Assembly (NCBI RefSeq): GCF_000332315.1
Contig: NZ_KB235941.1
Coordinates: 254,322-307,466 of the forward strand
Length of the DNA: 53,145 bases
Reading direction: 5' to 3'
Source: Prochlorothrix hollandica PCC 9006 = CALU 1027
GTDB taxonomy: Bacteria; Cyanobacteriota; Cyanobacteriia; Prochlorotrichales; Prochlorotrichaceae
Shown here in pieces: positions 16,681 through 25,822 of the stretch; positions within the stretch are counted from its first letter, which is position 1; the number at the start of each line of letters is the position of its first letter. The notes under the pieces were generated by a model that was not told the origin of the DNA, searched no databases, and was given only the letters and a program-made list of their open reading frames with translations. Position numbers and translations under genes: made by a program.

Positions 16681-17412
16681 TTACAGCCCTTGCCCTTCCC
16701 TGCGAAAGATCACTGATAAATTTTGGGCAGGCATGGACACCGTTTGCTGCCACACCAAGCCCTGGGCCTGGGCTGCGGTTACCACGGCTTCCAAGTCCCG
16801 CACGCCCCAGCGGGGGTCTTGGCTCCGGAGGCTCTGATCAAAGGCGGCATTGCTGGGGGCCGTGTGTTCTCCCCCCTGTTTGTAGGGTCCATAGAGATAG
16901 AGCAGCCCTCCCGGCGGCAACAGACGACCGGCTCCCGCCATTAATCCTAGGCAGGCTTCCCAGGGGGAAATGTGAATCATATTAATGTTGACGATCGCCC
17001 CCAGGGACCACTGGGTTTGATCCCAGGCAGCCAACCCAGGGGGCAGGGGATCGGTTTCCAGGGGCCAAGGGGTGACACAGACATCTAAGTCTAGGGGGGG
17101 CAAGAGGTTGGGGACTGCCTCGGCTTGTTGCCATGCGCTGATGCTGGCGCGGGCTAAGGGGTTGGGGTCAGAGGGAATCCAGGGACGTGGACCCAGATGG
17201 CGGGCTAAAAAACAGGCATGTTCCCCGGTGCCGCTGGAAATTTCTAAGACGGCACCTCCAGGGGGCAACAGGCTTTGCAACAGGGCAAGGATGGGTTCGC
17301 GGTTGCGTTGGGTGGCAGGGGCAAACTGGCGCAGATCAGGCACGGGGATTCCCAGAGGTTTTGAGAGGACAACGGGGTGGGCTGAGACCAATGACGTGAA
17401 CGGTCTCAGCAT
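16681..17412 (-). CDS. DUF938 family SAM-dependent methyltransferase-like protein
   Basis: The protein has 243 residues. RQFAPATQRNREPILALLQ (about 28-46), ISSGTGEHACFLAR (SAM motif I, about 58-71) and VNINMIHISPWEA are the conserved DUF938 blocks, and YGPYKQGGEHTAPSNAAFD follows. The family has a class I methyltransferase fold, but its substrate is not known to me. It is soluble. The first 26 residues are an extension of uncertain reality; a start nearer RQFAPATQ is possible. The gene lies just upstream of the smaller MscS on the same strand, with a 59-base gap or an overlap depending on the MscS start. Confidence 0.85.
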   Translation of the reverse strand: MLRPFTSLVSAHPVVLSKPLGIPVPDLRQFAPATQRNREPILALLQSLLPPGGAVLEISSGTGEHACFLARHLGPRPWIPSDPNPLARASISAWQQAEAVPNLLPPLDLDVCVTPWPLETDPLPPGLAAWDQTQWSLGAIVNINMIHISPWEACLGLMAGAGRLLPPGGLLYLYGPYKQGGEHTAPSNAAFDQSLRSQDPRWGVRDLEAVVTAAQAQGLVWQQTVSMPAQNLSVIFRREGQGL

Positions 17413-17462
17413 AGAGGGTTTTGACTTTTAAAACCAAGTTCAAGGTGACTTATGTCTACACG

Positions 17463-17702
17463 GGTAACTATTCAGGGGGGGACGAAGTTAGTAGGGTTTC
17501 AGCCCGACGATCGCCGGTCAGGACCGTCTCAAAGGGGTTCAGTTTACTGGGGAACCTTCGACCTCGGGTAGGGTTCTCGCCCCCGTGCCGACCCTCTGAC
17601 CGCCAACCACCGGGGCAACCACGGGGGGATTGCCCCTACCAAAATCGGGGAATCTGCCAAGGTGAAATAGACCCTCTCCCATCGCCTAAGGTCTGTTGTC
17701 TA
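17463..17702 (+). repeat. dispersed repeat family A, copy A3
   Basis: This near-complete copy runs from GGTAACTATTCAGGGGGGG through GTAGGGTTTCAGCCCGACG, GGGTTCTCGCCCCCGTGCC and GGGGCAACCACGGGGGGATTG to GGTCTGTTGTCTAA. The terminal block encodes the last five residues and stop of ScpB on the opposite strand. Confidence 0.85.
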
Positions 17703-18249
17703 AGGGTAGCTGCTCAAACTCAGATTCCAGGGGCGCGGGGGTGGCGGGGGCTTTGCTGTAGGCGGCGAGGGGTTTGGGGAGCTTTTCCGTTTGAAAATAG
17801 CGGTGAAATTTATCGGTGACTTGGAGCCAATAGGAGCGGGTTTCCTTGTGGCGGCGTTTTTGGACAAATCCCTGCTCTACCAGCGCTTGCACCTGTTGAT
17901 AGGCTCCCGATCCCCGCAGATCGACTAATTCAGTTTGGGTAATGCCTTTTCTGAGGGCGATCGCCGCCAGGGTTCGCAATGCCCCCACCCCCAAGTCAAT
18001 AGGGATGAGGGTTTGTACCAAGATTTCAAACCCCGATCGCAGTTGCAGCCCATAGCCCTCGCTGGTTTCCACCACTTCCAAGGCTCCATCCCGCTGGCCA
18101 TAGTCTGCCACCAGTTGTTCCAGGGCACTCTGGACTAGATCCCGATCGCAGTGGGCATAGTCGGCAATCTCGCCGAGCTTCAGGGGGCGGGCTTTGAGGT
18201 AGAGAATGGCCTCAATCTTGACCATGAGGGCCGGATCAGGGGTGGACAT
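17686..18249 (-). CDS. scpB: segregation and condensation protein B
   Basis: The protein has 187 residues with two winged-helix domains typical of ScpB. KIEAILYLKARPLKLGEIAD (about 11-30) is in the first, and ALRTLAAIALRKGITQTELVDLRG (about 90-113) followed by VQALVEQGFVQKRRHKETR in the second. ScpB binds ScpA and SMC to form the bacterial condensin in the nucleoid. scpA is not in the window. The C-terminal LPLDNRP and the stop are encoded by repeat A3, so the tail is not the ancestral one, but both winged helices are complete. Confidence 0.92.
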   Translation of the reverse strand: MSTPDPALMVKIEAILYLKARPLKLGEIADYAHCDRDLVQSALEQLVADYGQRDGALEVVETSEGYGLQLRSGFEILVQTLIPIDLGVGALRTLAAIALRKGITQTELVDLRGSGAYQQVQALVEQGFVQKRRHKETRSYWLQVTDKFHRYFQTEKLPKPLAAYSKAPATPAPLESEFEQLPLDNRP

Positions 18250-18326
18250 GGGTCGATGGGGGGCAAGGGGGTAGGGCTATTCCCTATCCTAGGGTGAATT
18301 GGGTGCTAGCTCCCCCTGGCAGTAAT

Positions 18327-18473
18327 TTACGGGGTGTCTGGGGGCGGGAAATAGCTGTGGCCCAATTCTAAAAATAGGGCGGCGATCGCTAAAATCCGAT
18401 CGGCCACATCAACGTTGGTCCCAGTGCCAACCTGAGCATCAGGGTTGTAGTGGGTGGCTGCGCCGCCTCCCCG
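18327..18473 (-). other. open frame directly after the stop of the FAD oxidase gene
   Basis: After the TAG at 18474 the same frame continues open for 48 codons and reads protein-like sequence (TNVDVADRILAIAALFLELG near its centre), ending PPPDTP-stop. The oxidase family normally ends near LNPGKMRSW, so this is more likely a separate small gene (GTG starts possible) or a relic than a true extension. The function is unknown. Confidence 0.3.
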
Positions 18474-19832
18474 CTAGGGTGTGGAGGGGGACCACGATCG
18501 CATCTTGCCGGGATTGAGTAACCCCTGGGGATCCATGGTGCGTTTAAAGGCTAACTGGCGGGGATCAACGGTTTTACGGCCTGCATCTTCCAGGGTGTAG
18601 GTGTGGGGATTGAAAATCAGTGCCCCCTGGTCTTCGTGGTAGTCGATGATGGCCTGAAGGCGTTCAGGGGTGGTGTAGCGCACCAGTTGCAGCCCAGCGG
18701 CGATCGTCAGCCCCTGGAGGCGGATGAACTCCAAATGCATGGGTACCTCATCGCCGAAATGCTGGTGCATGTGATGGACCAGGGCTAGATCGCGATCGTG
18801 GGGAAAAATAGTTTGTAAATAGGTCAGGCTAGGGTCCACACTGCGGGCATGGAGGGTGGTGTGGTTCCAGGAATATTCCCCCAAGCTGATGCCTTTGCTA
18901 GCCTCAAAAGCCGATTTTTCGTAACACAGATCCCCCCCCATCTCCCTCACTAATTCTTTGAATAGTTCCAGACTCTGTTCCGCCACCATGACCAGGGCCA
19001 GGGGGCGATCGCCGGAAAGATAGCGCTGGAGAGCCGCGAAATACTGGGGAATGGGGCGATCGCAAATACAAATTAGTTTTTTGATTAAGCCATCGGCATC
19101 CCCCAGGCGCTGGCCAAACTGGGCCGCCGTGGCAAAATCCCCAAAGGTGACCATCAGTTCCGCCCAGGGGTAGGCCGGGGCCAGGGGCAGTTCCAGGGCG
19201 GTGATAATGCCATTGGTGCCATAGGCATGGTTCACCTGCTGCACCGCATCCCCCCGCAATTCCACCACACGCGGCTCTGGTTCCAGGGTCACCACCCGCA
19301 GGGCACAGAGATTGCCCCGATCGCTCAAAAAGCCGTAGTTAATCGATCCCAGCCCCCCGCTGCCGCCCCCAATGAAACCGCCGATCGTAGCGGTGCGGTA
19401 GGTGGAGGGAACCATGCGCAATTCCCAGCCCAAGGGTCGCGCCTCCCGATCCAACGCCGCCAGCTTGACCCCCGGCTCCACCCAGGCCATACCGGGCTGT
19501 AACCGCAAAATCCGATTCATAGCACTGAGATCCAGCACCACACCCCCTTCTAGGGGAATACACTGGCCATAGTTGCCGCTACCTGCCCCCCGCACCGTCA
19601 ACGGCACCCCCTGCTGGCTACAGGCTTGGGCCACCCGCAGCACTTCGGCCTCGGTTTTAGCCCGAATCACCAGATCCCCCACCTTGTCCGCCAGTTGGGT
19701 CTGGAGAATGGGGCTGAAGTGGTAATAGTCCTGGGAGAGTTTGGCCACCTGGGGGCGATCGGTGATGATCTCCAGGTCTGCTAAGGCAGCAATAAAGGAG
19801 TCCCAGGCAAAGGTGGTGCGATCGAAAGACAT
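18474..19832 (-). CDS. FAD-linked oxidase (GlcD-like, FAD_binding_4 type)
   Basis: The protein has 452 residues from the ATG at 19832. The earlier in-frame ATG at 19895 adds 21 residues that do not resemble the family. The N-terminal FAD (PCMH) domain shows VRGAGSGNYGQ (about 77-87), STYRTATIGGFIGGGSGGLG (about 137-156, phosphate-binding) and GTNGIITALEL. The C-terminal half is the substrate cap domain, ending LLNPGKMRSW. Members oxidise hydroxyacids or related substrates with FAD; the substrate is not readable, and glycolate/lactate-like specificity is only a guess. A weak -10-like TATTAT lies upstream near 19855. Confidence 0.82.
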   Translation of the reverse strand: MSFDRTTFAWDSFIAALADLEIITDRPQVAKLSQDYYHFSPILQTQLADKVGDLVIRAKTEAEVLRVAQACSQQGVPLTVRGAGSGNYGQCIPLEGGVVLDLSAMNRILRLQPGMAWVEPGVKLAALDREARPLGWELRMVPSTYRTATIGGFIGGGSGGLGSINYGFLSDRGNLCALRVVTLEPEPRVVELRGDAVQQVNHAYGTNGIITALELPLAPAYPWAELMVTFGDFATAAQFGQRLGDADGLIKKLICICDRPIPQYFAALQRYLSGDRPLALVMVAEQSLELFKELVREMGGDLCYEKSAFEASKGISLGEYSWNHTTLHARSVDPSLTYLQTIFPHDRDLALVHHMHQHFGDEVPMHLEFIRLQGLTIAAGLQLVRYTTPERLQAIIDYHEDQGALIFNPHTYTLEDAGRKTVDPRQLAFKRTMDPQGLLNPGKMRSWSPSTP

Positions 19833-20044
19833 AGGGTGAGGGTCGGCTGAGTCGTTATAATACACGCTTAAAAAAATACCCCGATCGATCCCCACCTAGG
19901 GAGTGCGATCGAGGTACCGGAGGCAGGGGCACAGACCTAGCCTGACACCCCCTGCCATGGGTTTAGATGGGTTTAGATGGGTTTATGGGGTTGGCCGGGA
20001 AACGGCTTGGCCCACAACCCTTCCTAAACAGACCCTAAAGCCGT

Positions 20045-20644
20045 TTAAGCTGCCGCCAAATTAGCAGCCACAAAGTCCCAATCCACCAACTTACCGAGGA
20101 AATCGGTCATGTAGTCGGGGCGACGGTTTTGGTAATCCAGATAATAGGCGTGCTCCCACACATCCATGGTCAACAGGGGCACTTGGCCGCTGGTCATGGG
20201 GTTCTCTGCGTTGCCGGTCTTGGTCACCTTCAGGGTGCCATTGTCCAACACCAGCCAAGCCCAACCACTGCCGAACTGGGTCGCTCCAGCGGTTTTGAAG
20301 GCGGTCACAAACTCCTCAAAGCTGCCAAAATCAGCCGTGATCTTGTCCGCCAGGGCACCGGTGGGGGCACCGCCGCCACCCGACTTCATGCACAGCCAAT
20401 AGAAGCTATGGTTCCAAGCCTGGGCAGCATTGTTGAACAGGCCCGCCTTGCTGGCATCCCCAGCCACGGCCTTAATCACCGCCTCCAGAGCCATGGAATC
20501 ATACTCAGTTCCTGCTACGGCAGTGTTGTAGTTATTCACATAGGCCGCATGGTGCTTGTCATGGTGAAATTCTAGGGTGGCCTGGGTGATGGACGGTTCT
20601 AGGGCGGTGTAGGCGTAAGGCAGAGCCGGTAATTCGTAAGCCAT
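20045..20644 (-). CDS. sodB: iron superoxide dismutase
   Basis: The protein has 199 residues from the ATG at 20644 (MAYELPALPYAYTALEP). Metal ligands are in the expected places: His in EFHHDKHH (about 27), His in AWNHSFYW (about 77), and Asp and His in MDVWEHAYYLDY (Asp and His at about 161 and 165). The FYW and GSGWAWLV contexts fit the Fe rather than the Mn branch. The enzyme converts superoxide to peroxide and oxygen in the cytosol. In cyanobacteria it protects against photosynthetic oxygen stress. The gene is monocistronic, with free space on both sides. Confidence 0.95.
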   Translation of the reverse strand: MAYELPALPYAYTALEPSITQATLEFHHDKHHAAYVNNYNTAVAGTEYDSMALEAVIKAVAGDASKAGLFNNAAQAWNHSFYWLCMKSGGGGAPTGALADKITADFGSFEEFVTAFKTAGATQFGSGWAWLVLDNGTLKVTKTGNAENPMTSGQVPLLTMDVWEHAYYLDYQNRRPDYMTDFLGKLVDWDFVAANLAAA

Positions 20645-20930
20645 GGGATTGAGTCTCCTCGTCTTTTTAAAGCTGCAACAAGAGCTGCAAATATTGCTGT
20701 ACTCGCGATCGAGTCCCAACCTTGGATCTTAGCCCAGGGAAGGGTTTGGTGCATTGCCCCTGGATCCATCCTAGCAACTGATGGGGGCATCCCTGATACG
20801 GCCATGGCCTTTTTGCCCCAGCCTTGGGGGCGATCGCCCCGCAACGGCAATCCTTGCAGCGCTGGAAAGTTGAGATAAAATAGTTTTTTAAGGTTGATGA
20901 CCCAGCCCCCCTTAAGGTTTTCCCCCTGCC

Positions 20931-21491
20931 ATGTCTGCTGTGAAACCTGCTGTCCTGCTGGTGGATGGCTATAACATTATCGGCCTTTGTCCCAAACTTC
21001 AGCAGGTGCGCGATCGCCAGGGCTTAGAAGAATCCCGTCGCCACCTGATCGAAGCACTGACCAACTACAGCGCCTACCATGGCCATGAAACCGAAGTGGT
21101 CTTTGATGCCCAGTACCAGTCTGCTGCCGGCAATCGAGAACAGATCACGGATCAAATGCAGGTGTTTTACACAGAGTTTGGCCAAACTGCCGACAGTTAT
21201 ATTGAGCGCAGTTGTGCCGTTTTTTTTCGGGAAGACCTGCGACGGTTCCAGAAGCGGCTGATTGTGGCCACCTCCGATCGCGCCCAATGGTTAACGGCGG
21301 TGGGCTATGGGGCAGAGTGGATGTCTGCGCGACAGTTGGCCCAGGATACCGGTCTGTCGTTGGAGTCGGTGCGCCAACATCATCAGCCTAAGACGCGATC
21401 GAAACAGCGTTTTCTCTCCAGTTCCCTGGATGACAGTGCCCGCGACAAGCTGGCGAATCTGCGGCAGCACCTCTGGCAACAGGGCCGCTAG
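20931..21491 (+). CDS. NYN-domain ribonuclease-like protein (YacP/Rae1 family)
   Basis: The protein has 186 residues. The family signature VDGYNIIG (about 11-18) and acidic residues in EVVFDAQYQSAAG and ADSYIERS, then VATSDRAQW, are the catalytic-site motifs of the YacP/DUF901 branch of NYN (PIN-like) nucleases. Bacillus Rae1 is a ribosome-associated mRNA endonuclease, and a similar role in mRNA cleavage is inferred here. The protein is soluble. The gene is followed after 23 bases by a 12-bp tandem repeat (CCGGTCTCCTGT, four units), then by tRNA-Asn. Confidence 0.85.
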   Translation: MSAVKPAVLLVDGYNIIGLCPKLQQVRDRQGLEESRRHLIEALTNYSAYHGHETEVVFDAQYQSAAGNREQITDQMQVFYTEFGQTADSYIERSCAVFFREDLRRFQKRLIVATSDRAQWLTAVGYGAEWMSARQLAQDTGLSLESVRQHHQPKTRSKQRFLSSSLDDSARDKLANLRQHLWQQGR

Positions 21492-21514
21492 GGGTTCGCC
21501 AAATCCACCCTGCC

Positions 21515-21570
21515 CCGGTCTCCTGTCCGGTCTCCTGTCCGGTCTCCTGTCCGGTCTCCTATCCGGTCTA
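21515..21570. repeat. 12-bp tandem repeat, about 4.5 units
   Basis: CCGGTCTCCTGT is repeated head to tail shortly after the NYN nuclease stop codon. Confidence 0.9.
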
Positions 21571-21709
21571 CTTCTGGGGGGCGATCGTCGATCCCGAAGT
21601 CGATCGCTAAAAAAAGTTTGTCTAGGGGGTTGCCAAAGCTCTAGAAACTCGATATGTTTATTAAGCCTCAATTAGAGTTACATCTAAAGTTAAATCCTCT
21701 AGAGTGCAA

Positions 21710-21781
21710 TCCTCAGTAGCTCAGTGGTAGAGCGGTCGGCTGTTAACCGATTGGTCGCAGGTTCGAATCCTGCCTGGGGAG
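21710..21781 (+). tRNA. tRNA-Asn(GTT)
   Basis: This 72-nt cloverleaf has a 7-bp acceptor stem (TCCTCAG with CTGGGGA, one T-G pair), D-loop AGCTCAGTGGTAGAGC, anticodon stem-loop CGGCTGTTAACCG with anticodon GTT, T-arm GCAGGTTCGAATCCTGC and discriminator G. CCA is not encoded, as is usual in cyanobacteria. Confidence 0.97.
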
Positions 21782-22450
21782 TTTATAACCAGCCAATGCC
21801 TAGACCCTTAGCGGCAACAAGTCTTACTAGTAACAAGGCATCTTGATTCAGGGTGGCGATCGGCTTGGCCGCGCACAGTGCCACAACCCTGATTACGGCC
21901 TGGGCATTCCCCCCCAATGTTGCCTGATGCGTTGCCTGATGCGTTGCCTGATGGGAGGTGCCCCCCCAGCCTTGCCGGTATAGGGTTGCCGTTTAAAGCA
22001 GGATCAGACGAACGGAGCAGGGAAGCGCTTTTTTGCCCGCTTCTTTTCCCGCTTCTTTTCCCGCCTTAAGGGGGTAACCCAGGTTTAATGCCATGGAACA
22101 ATGTGGGAAACAATCCTTAACACTTCTCCAGGATTTGCTTATAATCTCAGCAAGTCGTAATCTAACTATAAGATTCCTAAAACTAGATTGCCTAAACCGT
22201 GGCTTTGTTCAAATAGGGCAAATTTGCCACTATATCGGCTTTTATTCCCTCTAGCTCCGGTTTCTCGCCCGGTGATGCAACCCTCAAGGGTTATGCTCCC
22301 TGAGCCTCTTTGGTAATTTGGCCTTTGCACTCCCTAGACTCGTCCGAAAACCCAGAGGTCACCCTGCCCACGGGTGTGATCGGTTGATCGGGATCGGTCT
22401 CTTCATGACCATCATAAAATTGTAAAACTTGTTAACAAGCTTCTAATTCG
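21782..22450 (+). other. long leader region upstream of rpaA
   Basis: No gene is seen in these 669 bases. They contain a 12-bp tandem repeat (GTTGCCTGATGC, three units near 21919-21954), duplicated CGCTTCTTTTCC, a near-consensus promoter at 22117 and an A/T-rich end (AAATTGTAAAACTTGTTAAC) just before the rpaA start. The distance suggests a 5' untranslated region of about 300 nt, possibly regulated. Confidence 0.5.
22117..22145 (+). promoter_or_regulatory. sigma70-type promoter candidate for rpaA
   Basis: TTAACA and TATAAT are separated by exactly 17 bases, close to the bacterial consensus. Transcription would start near 22152, giving a leader of about 300 nt. This is inferred from sequence only. 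Confidence 0.5.
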
Positions 22451-23206
22451 ATGAAACCACGCATTTTGGTTATTGATGATGACGCAGCCATTGCGGAACT
22501 AGTGGCCATTAATTTGGAAATGGCTGGCTATGACGTGAACTGCGCTGAAGATGGCGTGAAGGGTCAAGCCTTAGCGGTGCAAATTTTGCCTGATTTAATC
22601 ATGCTGGATTTGATGTTACCCCGTGTTGATGGCTTTACGGTCTGCCAGCGGCTACGGCGGGATGAGCGCACCGCTGATATTCCCGTTTTGATGTTAACGG
22701 CCCTCGCCCAAACCCAAGACAAGGTGGATGGTTTCAATGCCGGGGCGGATGATTATTTGACGAAGCCCTTTGAGGTGGAGGAAATGCTGGCCAGGGTTCG
22801 TGCCCTGTTGCGGCGCACCGATCGCATTCCCCAAGCCGCAAAACACAGCGAAATCCTCAGCTATGGCCCGTTAACCCTGATTCCGGAGCGGTTTGAAGCC
22901 GTATGGTTTGGGGGCACGGTCAAGCTGACCCATTTGGAGTTTGAACTGCTCCATTGCCTTTTGCAGCGCCACGGCCAAACGGTGCCCCCCGGTCAGATCC
23001 TCACGGAAGTGTGGGGCTATGATCCCGATGATGACATTGAAACGATTCGGGTTCATGTGCGGCACCTGCGCACCAAGCTAGAGCCGGATCCCCGCCATCC
23101 CCGCTACATCAAAACGGTCTATGGGGCGGGGTATTGCTTGGAGTTGCCCAGTGATAGTGAGGTGGCCGCAGAAGCCGCCGCCACAGCAACCCAAGGTAGT
23201 CCCTAA
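22451..23206 (+). CDS. rpaA: response regulator RpaA (OmpR family)
   Basis: The protein has 251 residues. The receiver domain (1-120) has Asp-Asp in VIDDDAA, phospho-acceptor Asp53 in [12 protein letters not shown], and Lys in YLTKPFE. The linker [18 protein letters not shown] and the winged-helix domain (about 140-235, [20 protein letters not shown]) are near-identical to what I recall of RpaA. RpaA is phosphorylated by SasA under the Kai clock and controls global circadian gene expression in cyanobacteria. The long leader and the near-consensus promoter upstream suggest separate regulation. The last 13 residues ([13 protein letters not shown]) are an Ala-rich extension beyond the usual GYCLELP end. 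Confidence 0.93.
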   Translation: MKPRILVIDDDAAIAELVAINLEMAGYDVNCAEDGVKGQALAVQILPDLIMLDLMLPRVDGFTVCQRLRRDERTADIPVLMLTALAQTQDKVDGFNAGADDYLTKPFEVEEMLARVRALLRRTDRIPQAAKHSEILSYGPLTLIPERFEAVWFGGTVKLTHLEFELLHCLLQRHGQTVPPGQILTEVWGYDPDDDIETIRVHVRHLRTKLEPDPRHPRYIKTVYGAGYCLELPSDSEVAAEAAATATQGSP

Positions 23207-23225
23207 TCAGTCGGTCTCACTTCGG

Positions 23226-23627
23226 AGGTAATTATTCAGGGGTCCACAGGAGAATAAGGGTTTCAGGCTCTCGACAACAGACCTTAGGCGATTTTGGTAG
23301 GGGCAAACCCCCCGTGGCTGCCCTGACCGATTTTGGTAGGGGCAATCCCCCCGTGGCTGCCCTGACCGATGTTGGTAGGGGCAAACCCCCCGTGGTTGCC
23401 CCGACCGATGTTGGTAGGGGCAAACCCCCCGTGGTTGCCCTGACCGATGTTGGTAGGGGCAAACCCCCCGTGGTTGCCCCGGTTGTGGGTCGCCAACAGG
23501 GTCGGCACGGGGGCGAGAACCCTATCCGAGGTCAATTATTCCAAGGTGAAATGCACCCCGTTGATCCGGCTCTGACCAGCGATCGTGGGGCTGAAACCCT
23601 ACTCACTTTCCCCCTGAATAGTTTTCG
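23226..23627 (-). repeat. dispersed repeat family A, expanded inverted copy A4
   Basis: The element is read on the minus strand. Its core hairpin unit is amplified to five tandem 39-bp copies (starts 23290, 23329, 23368, 23407, 23446), each with GGGGCAA against TTGCCCC-like arms. The flanks carry the family blocks (GGGTTCTCGCCCC, TAGGGTTTCAGCCCC). The units are contiguous with no spacers. The remaining gap to 23907 has repeat C3 and a 10-bp TTTGGTGATA tandem. Confidence 0.9.
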
Positions 23628-23743
23628 GAGTCAGGACTACAAGTCCTGAGAACCAAGATCGACCAGGCACAATCCAACCGCCGATCGCCGATCGGCCTCG
23701 GTTCCTAGTCAGGACTTCAGTCCTTAGGGTTTGGTGATAGGTG

Positions 23744-23848
23744 TAGGGCACCTTGATTAATTGGGTTGGGCGGCTTCGCCGCCCAACCCAACCCCTATTT
23801 TTACGTGGGACACTGGGGGGGAATTTGGATTGTTCGAGGTGCCCTGTA
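23744..23848. repeat. dispersed repeat family C, copy C3
   Basis: The element runs from TAGGGCACCTTGATTAATTGGG to TTCGAGGTGCCCTGTA, with the GGGCGGCTTCGCCGCCC palindrome near its centre. It is followed at 23853-23889 by four TTTGGTGATA-like 10-bp units and then by the amidase gene. Confidence 0.88.
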
Positions 23849-23907
23849 GATTTTGGTGATATTTGGTGATATTTGGTGATACTGGGTGACATAAGGATGG
23901 GAGAACC

Positions 23908-25800
23908 ATGATTCAGCGGCAACAACGGCACGGGGGAACAGAGGCAATGCAGGGCAATCCCTGGCGCAGGGCACTGGGGTTGGCCACGATCGCCACCCTC
24001 CTGGTTCCCGCTACCGTGACCCTGGCCCAGCCCCTAGCCCAAGGATCCGGCCTTAGCCAGAATTCCCCCCAAGACTTATTTCTGGCCTATCCCCCCGAAG
24101 ACCACCACACCACCGCCCCCCAGATTTTTCTGATTGGTACCGCTGCGCCCCAAGGAGAGGTGTTGGTGAATGGGCAACCGGTGGATCGCAGCCCTGCGGG
24201 CCACTTTGCCCCCAGCATTCCCCTGGCGGTGGGGGCGAATACCGTCACCCTGCGGTTTGGCACCCAGGAACTCACCCGCACCATTACCCGCCTCGATCCC
24301 CAACCGTCCCTGCCCCAGGGCTTGGCCTTGGGGGAAAATTCCCTTAGCCCCGCCGTTGCCGTGGCCCGACAAGCGGGGGAGTGGGTTTGTTTTGGGGCGA
24401 TCGCCCCCCCAGGATCCACCCTATCCGTAGCGGTGGGCCGGGAGATCTGGCCCTTAACCGAACTGGCCTTAACGGAACAGCAAGCCGCCACGCTGCCAGA
24501 CAACGGAGCCGTACTGCTCAAAAATAATGCGCCCCAAGCCCTGACCACCCCCGGCCAATATCAGGGCTGTGGACGGCTCAACCAAGGGGGTACCCTTCAG
24601 CCCCGCTTTCACCTCAGTTACCAGGGCCAAAGCCTGAGCCAGGATAGTCCCGGCACCCTGGAGATGATCGATCCCCAGGTGATCCGCTTGGCGGAGGTGA
24701 CGGCTCCCTTCGGCACGGCCCGCACAGGTCCCAGCACCGACTACTCCCGCCTCACTCCCCTGCCCACCGGCACCCAAGCCCAGATTACGGGCCGGGAGGG
24801 GGACTGGTTGCGCCTGGACTATGGGGCTTGGATTAAGGCCAGTGAGGTGCGGGAATTGGGGGCGATCGCGCCCCCCCAGGCCATCATTCGCAGTGCGTTA
24901 ACGCGATCGATTCCCGGCTGGACCGAAGTAGTGTTTCCCCTGACCCAGACCGTCCCCGTCACGGTGGACCAAGACCAGGATTCCTTGACCCTGACCCTCC
25001 ACAACACCACGGCCCAAACCGACACGGTTTACATTGGTGCCGATGGGGTGATCGATCGCTTCCAGTGGAGCCAACCCCGTCCCGAAGCCGTGGCCTACAC
25101 GTTCTTTTTCAAGACACCCCAGCAATGGGGCTATCGACTGCGCTATGACGGCACCAGCCTGATTCTGTCCCTGAAGCACCCCCCCCACACCGATGGCCAA
25201 AGCCTGCAAGGAGTCCATATCTTCCTGGATCCCGGCCATGGCAGCGCCAATGACTTGGGGGCGCGGGGACCCAATGGCTACCCGGAAAAGGATGTGGCCC
25301 TGGCGGTGAGCCAGCAGGTGGCCTTGGCCCTGGAAGCGCGGGGTGCCCAGGTGTCCCTATCTCGCCAGGGGGATGATGATCTGTGGCCCCAGGATCGGGT
25401 GGCCCTGATGGACACCGCAGCCCCCGATCTGGCCCTCAGCCTCCACTACAACGCGCTGCCCGATGGGGGGGATGCCGCCAATACCCAGGGCATTGGGGCG
25501 TTTTGGTACCATCCCCAGTCCCAGGATTTGGCCCAGTTTTTCCATGATTATTTGACGCGCCACCTCGATCGCCCCAGCTATGGGGTCTTTTGGAATAACT
25601 TGGCCCTAACCCGTCCCGCCTTCACGCCAGCGGTGTTATTGGAGTTGGGGTTTATGATTAATCCCCAGGAATTTGAGTGGATCACCGATGCCCAAGCCCA
25701 GGGGGAATTGGCCCAGGCCATCGCCGCTGGGGTGGAGGAATGGGTACATCGCCAAACGCTGCCCCGTGCTGTGCCTTCTGCTGTGCCCCATAATGAATGA
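23908..25800 (+). CDS. N-acetylmuramoyl-L-alanine amidase (Amidase_3) with SH3-like domain
   Basis: The protein has 630 residues and is exported: a basic start and hydrophobic signal (about 19-41, ending TLAQP) precede the mature chain. An N-terminal beta domain (about 60-130) is followed by an SH3-like domain (about 263-315, VTAPFGTARTGPSTDYSRL). The C-terminal zinc amidase (about 435-615) has ligands His444 (DPGHG), Glu460 (YPEKD) and His513 (SLHYNA), with catalytic Glu579 (LLELGFM). It cleaves the amide between MurNAc and the stem peptide in peptidoglycan and acts in the periplasm during septal or wall remodelling. The gene precedes rodA by 22 bases, so the pair forms a cell-wall operon. 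An internal ATG at 23947 is an alternative start. Confidence 0.9.
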   Translation: MIQRQQRHGGTEAMQGNPWRRALGLATIATLLVPATVTLAQPLAQGSGLSQNSPQDLFLAYPPEDHHTTAPQIFLIGTAAPQGEVLVNGQPVDRSPAGHFAPSIPLAVGANTVTLRFGTQELTRTITRLDPQPSLPQGLALGENSLSPAVAVARQAGEWVCFGAIAPPGSTLSVAVGREIWPLTELALTEQQAATLPDNGAVLLKNNAPQALTTPGQYQGCGRLNQGGTLQPRFHLSYQGQSLSQDSPGTLEMIDPQVIRLAEVTAPFGTARTGPSTDYSRLTPLPTGTQAQITGREGDWLRLDYGAWIKASEVRELGAIAPPQAIIRSALTRSIPGWTEVVFPLTQTVPVTVDQDQDSLTLTLHNTTAQTDTVYIGADGVIDRFQWSQPRPEAVAYTFFFKTPQQWGYRLRYDGTSLILSLKHPPHTDGQSLQGVHIFLDPGHGSANDLGARGPNGYPEKDVALAVSQQVALALEARGAQVSLSRQGDDDLWPQDRVALMDTAAPDLALSLHYNALPDGGDAANTQGIGAFWYHPQSQDLAQFFHDYLTRHLDRPSYGVFWNNLALTRPAFTPAVLLELGFMINPQEFEWITDAQAQGELAQAIAAGVEEWVHRQTLPRAVPSAVPHNE

Positions 25801-25822
25801 TTAGCCATTCATCTTCCCCCCT

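Noticed and set aside
16621-16753. Start of the small MscS at ATG 16753
   Set aside because: It would overlap the DUF938 gene by 73 bases and adds a polar stretch with no family likeness; kept only as an alternative.
23290-23484. 39-bp repeat array as a CRISPR
   Set aside because: Units are contiguous with no unique spacers, and the same block occurs in other family A copies; no cas genes are nearby.
23314-23649. A 111-codon plus-strand frame downstream of rpaA
   Set aside because: It only translates the 39-bp A-core units and the flank of the repeat.
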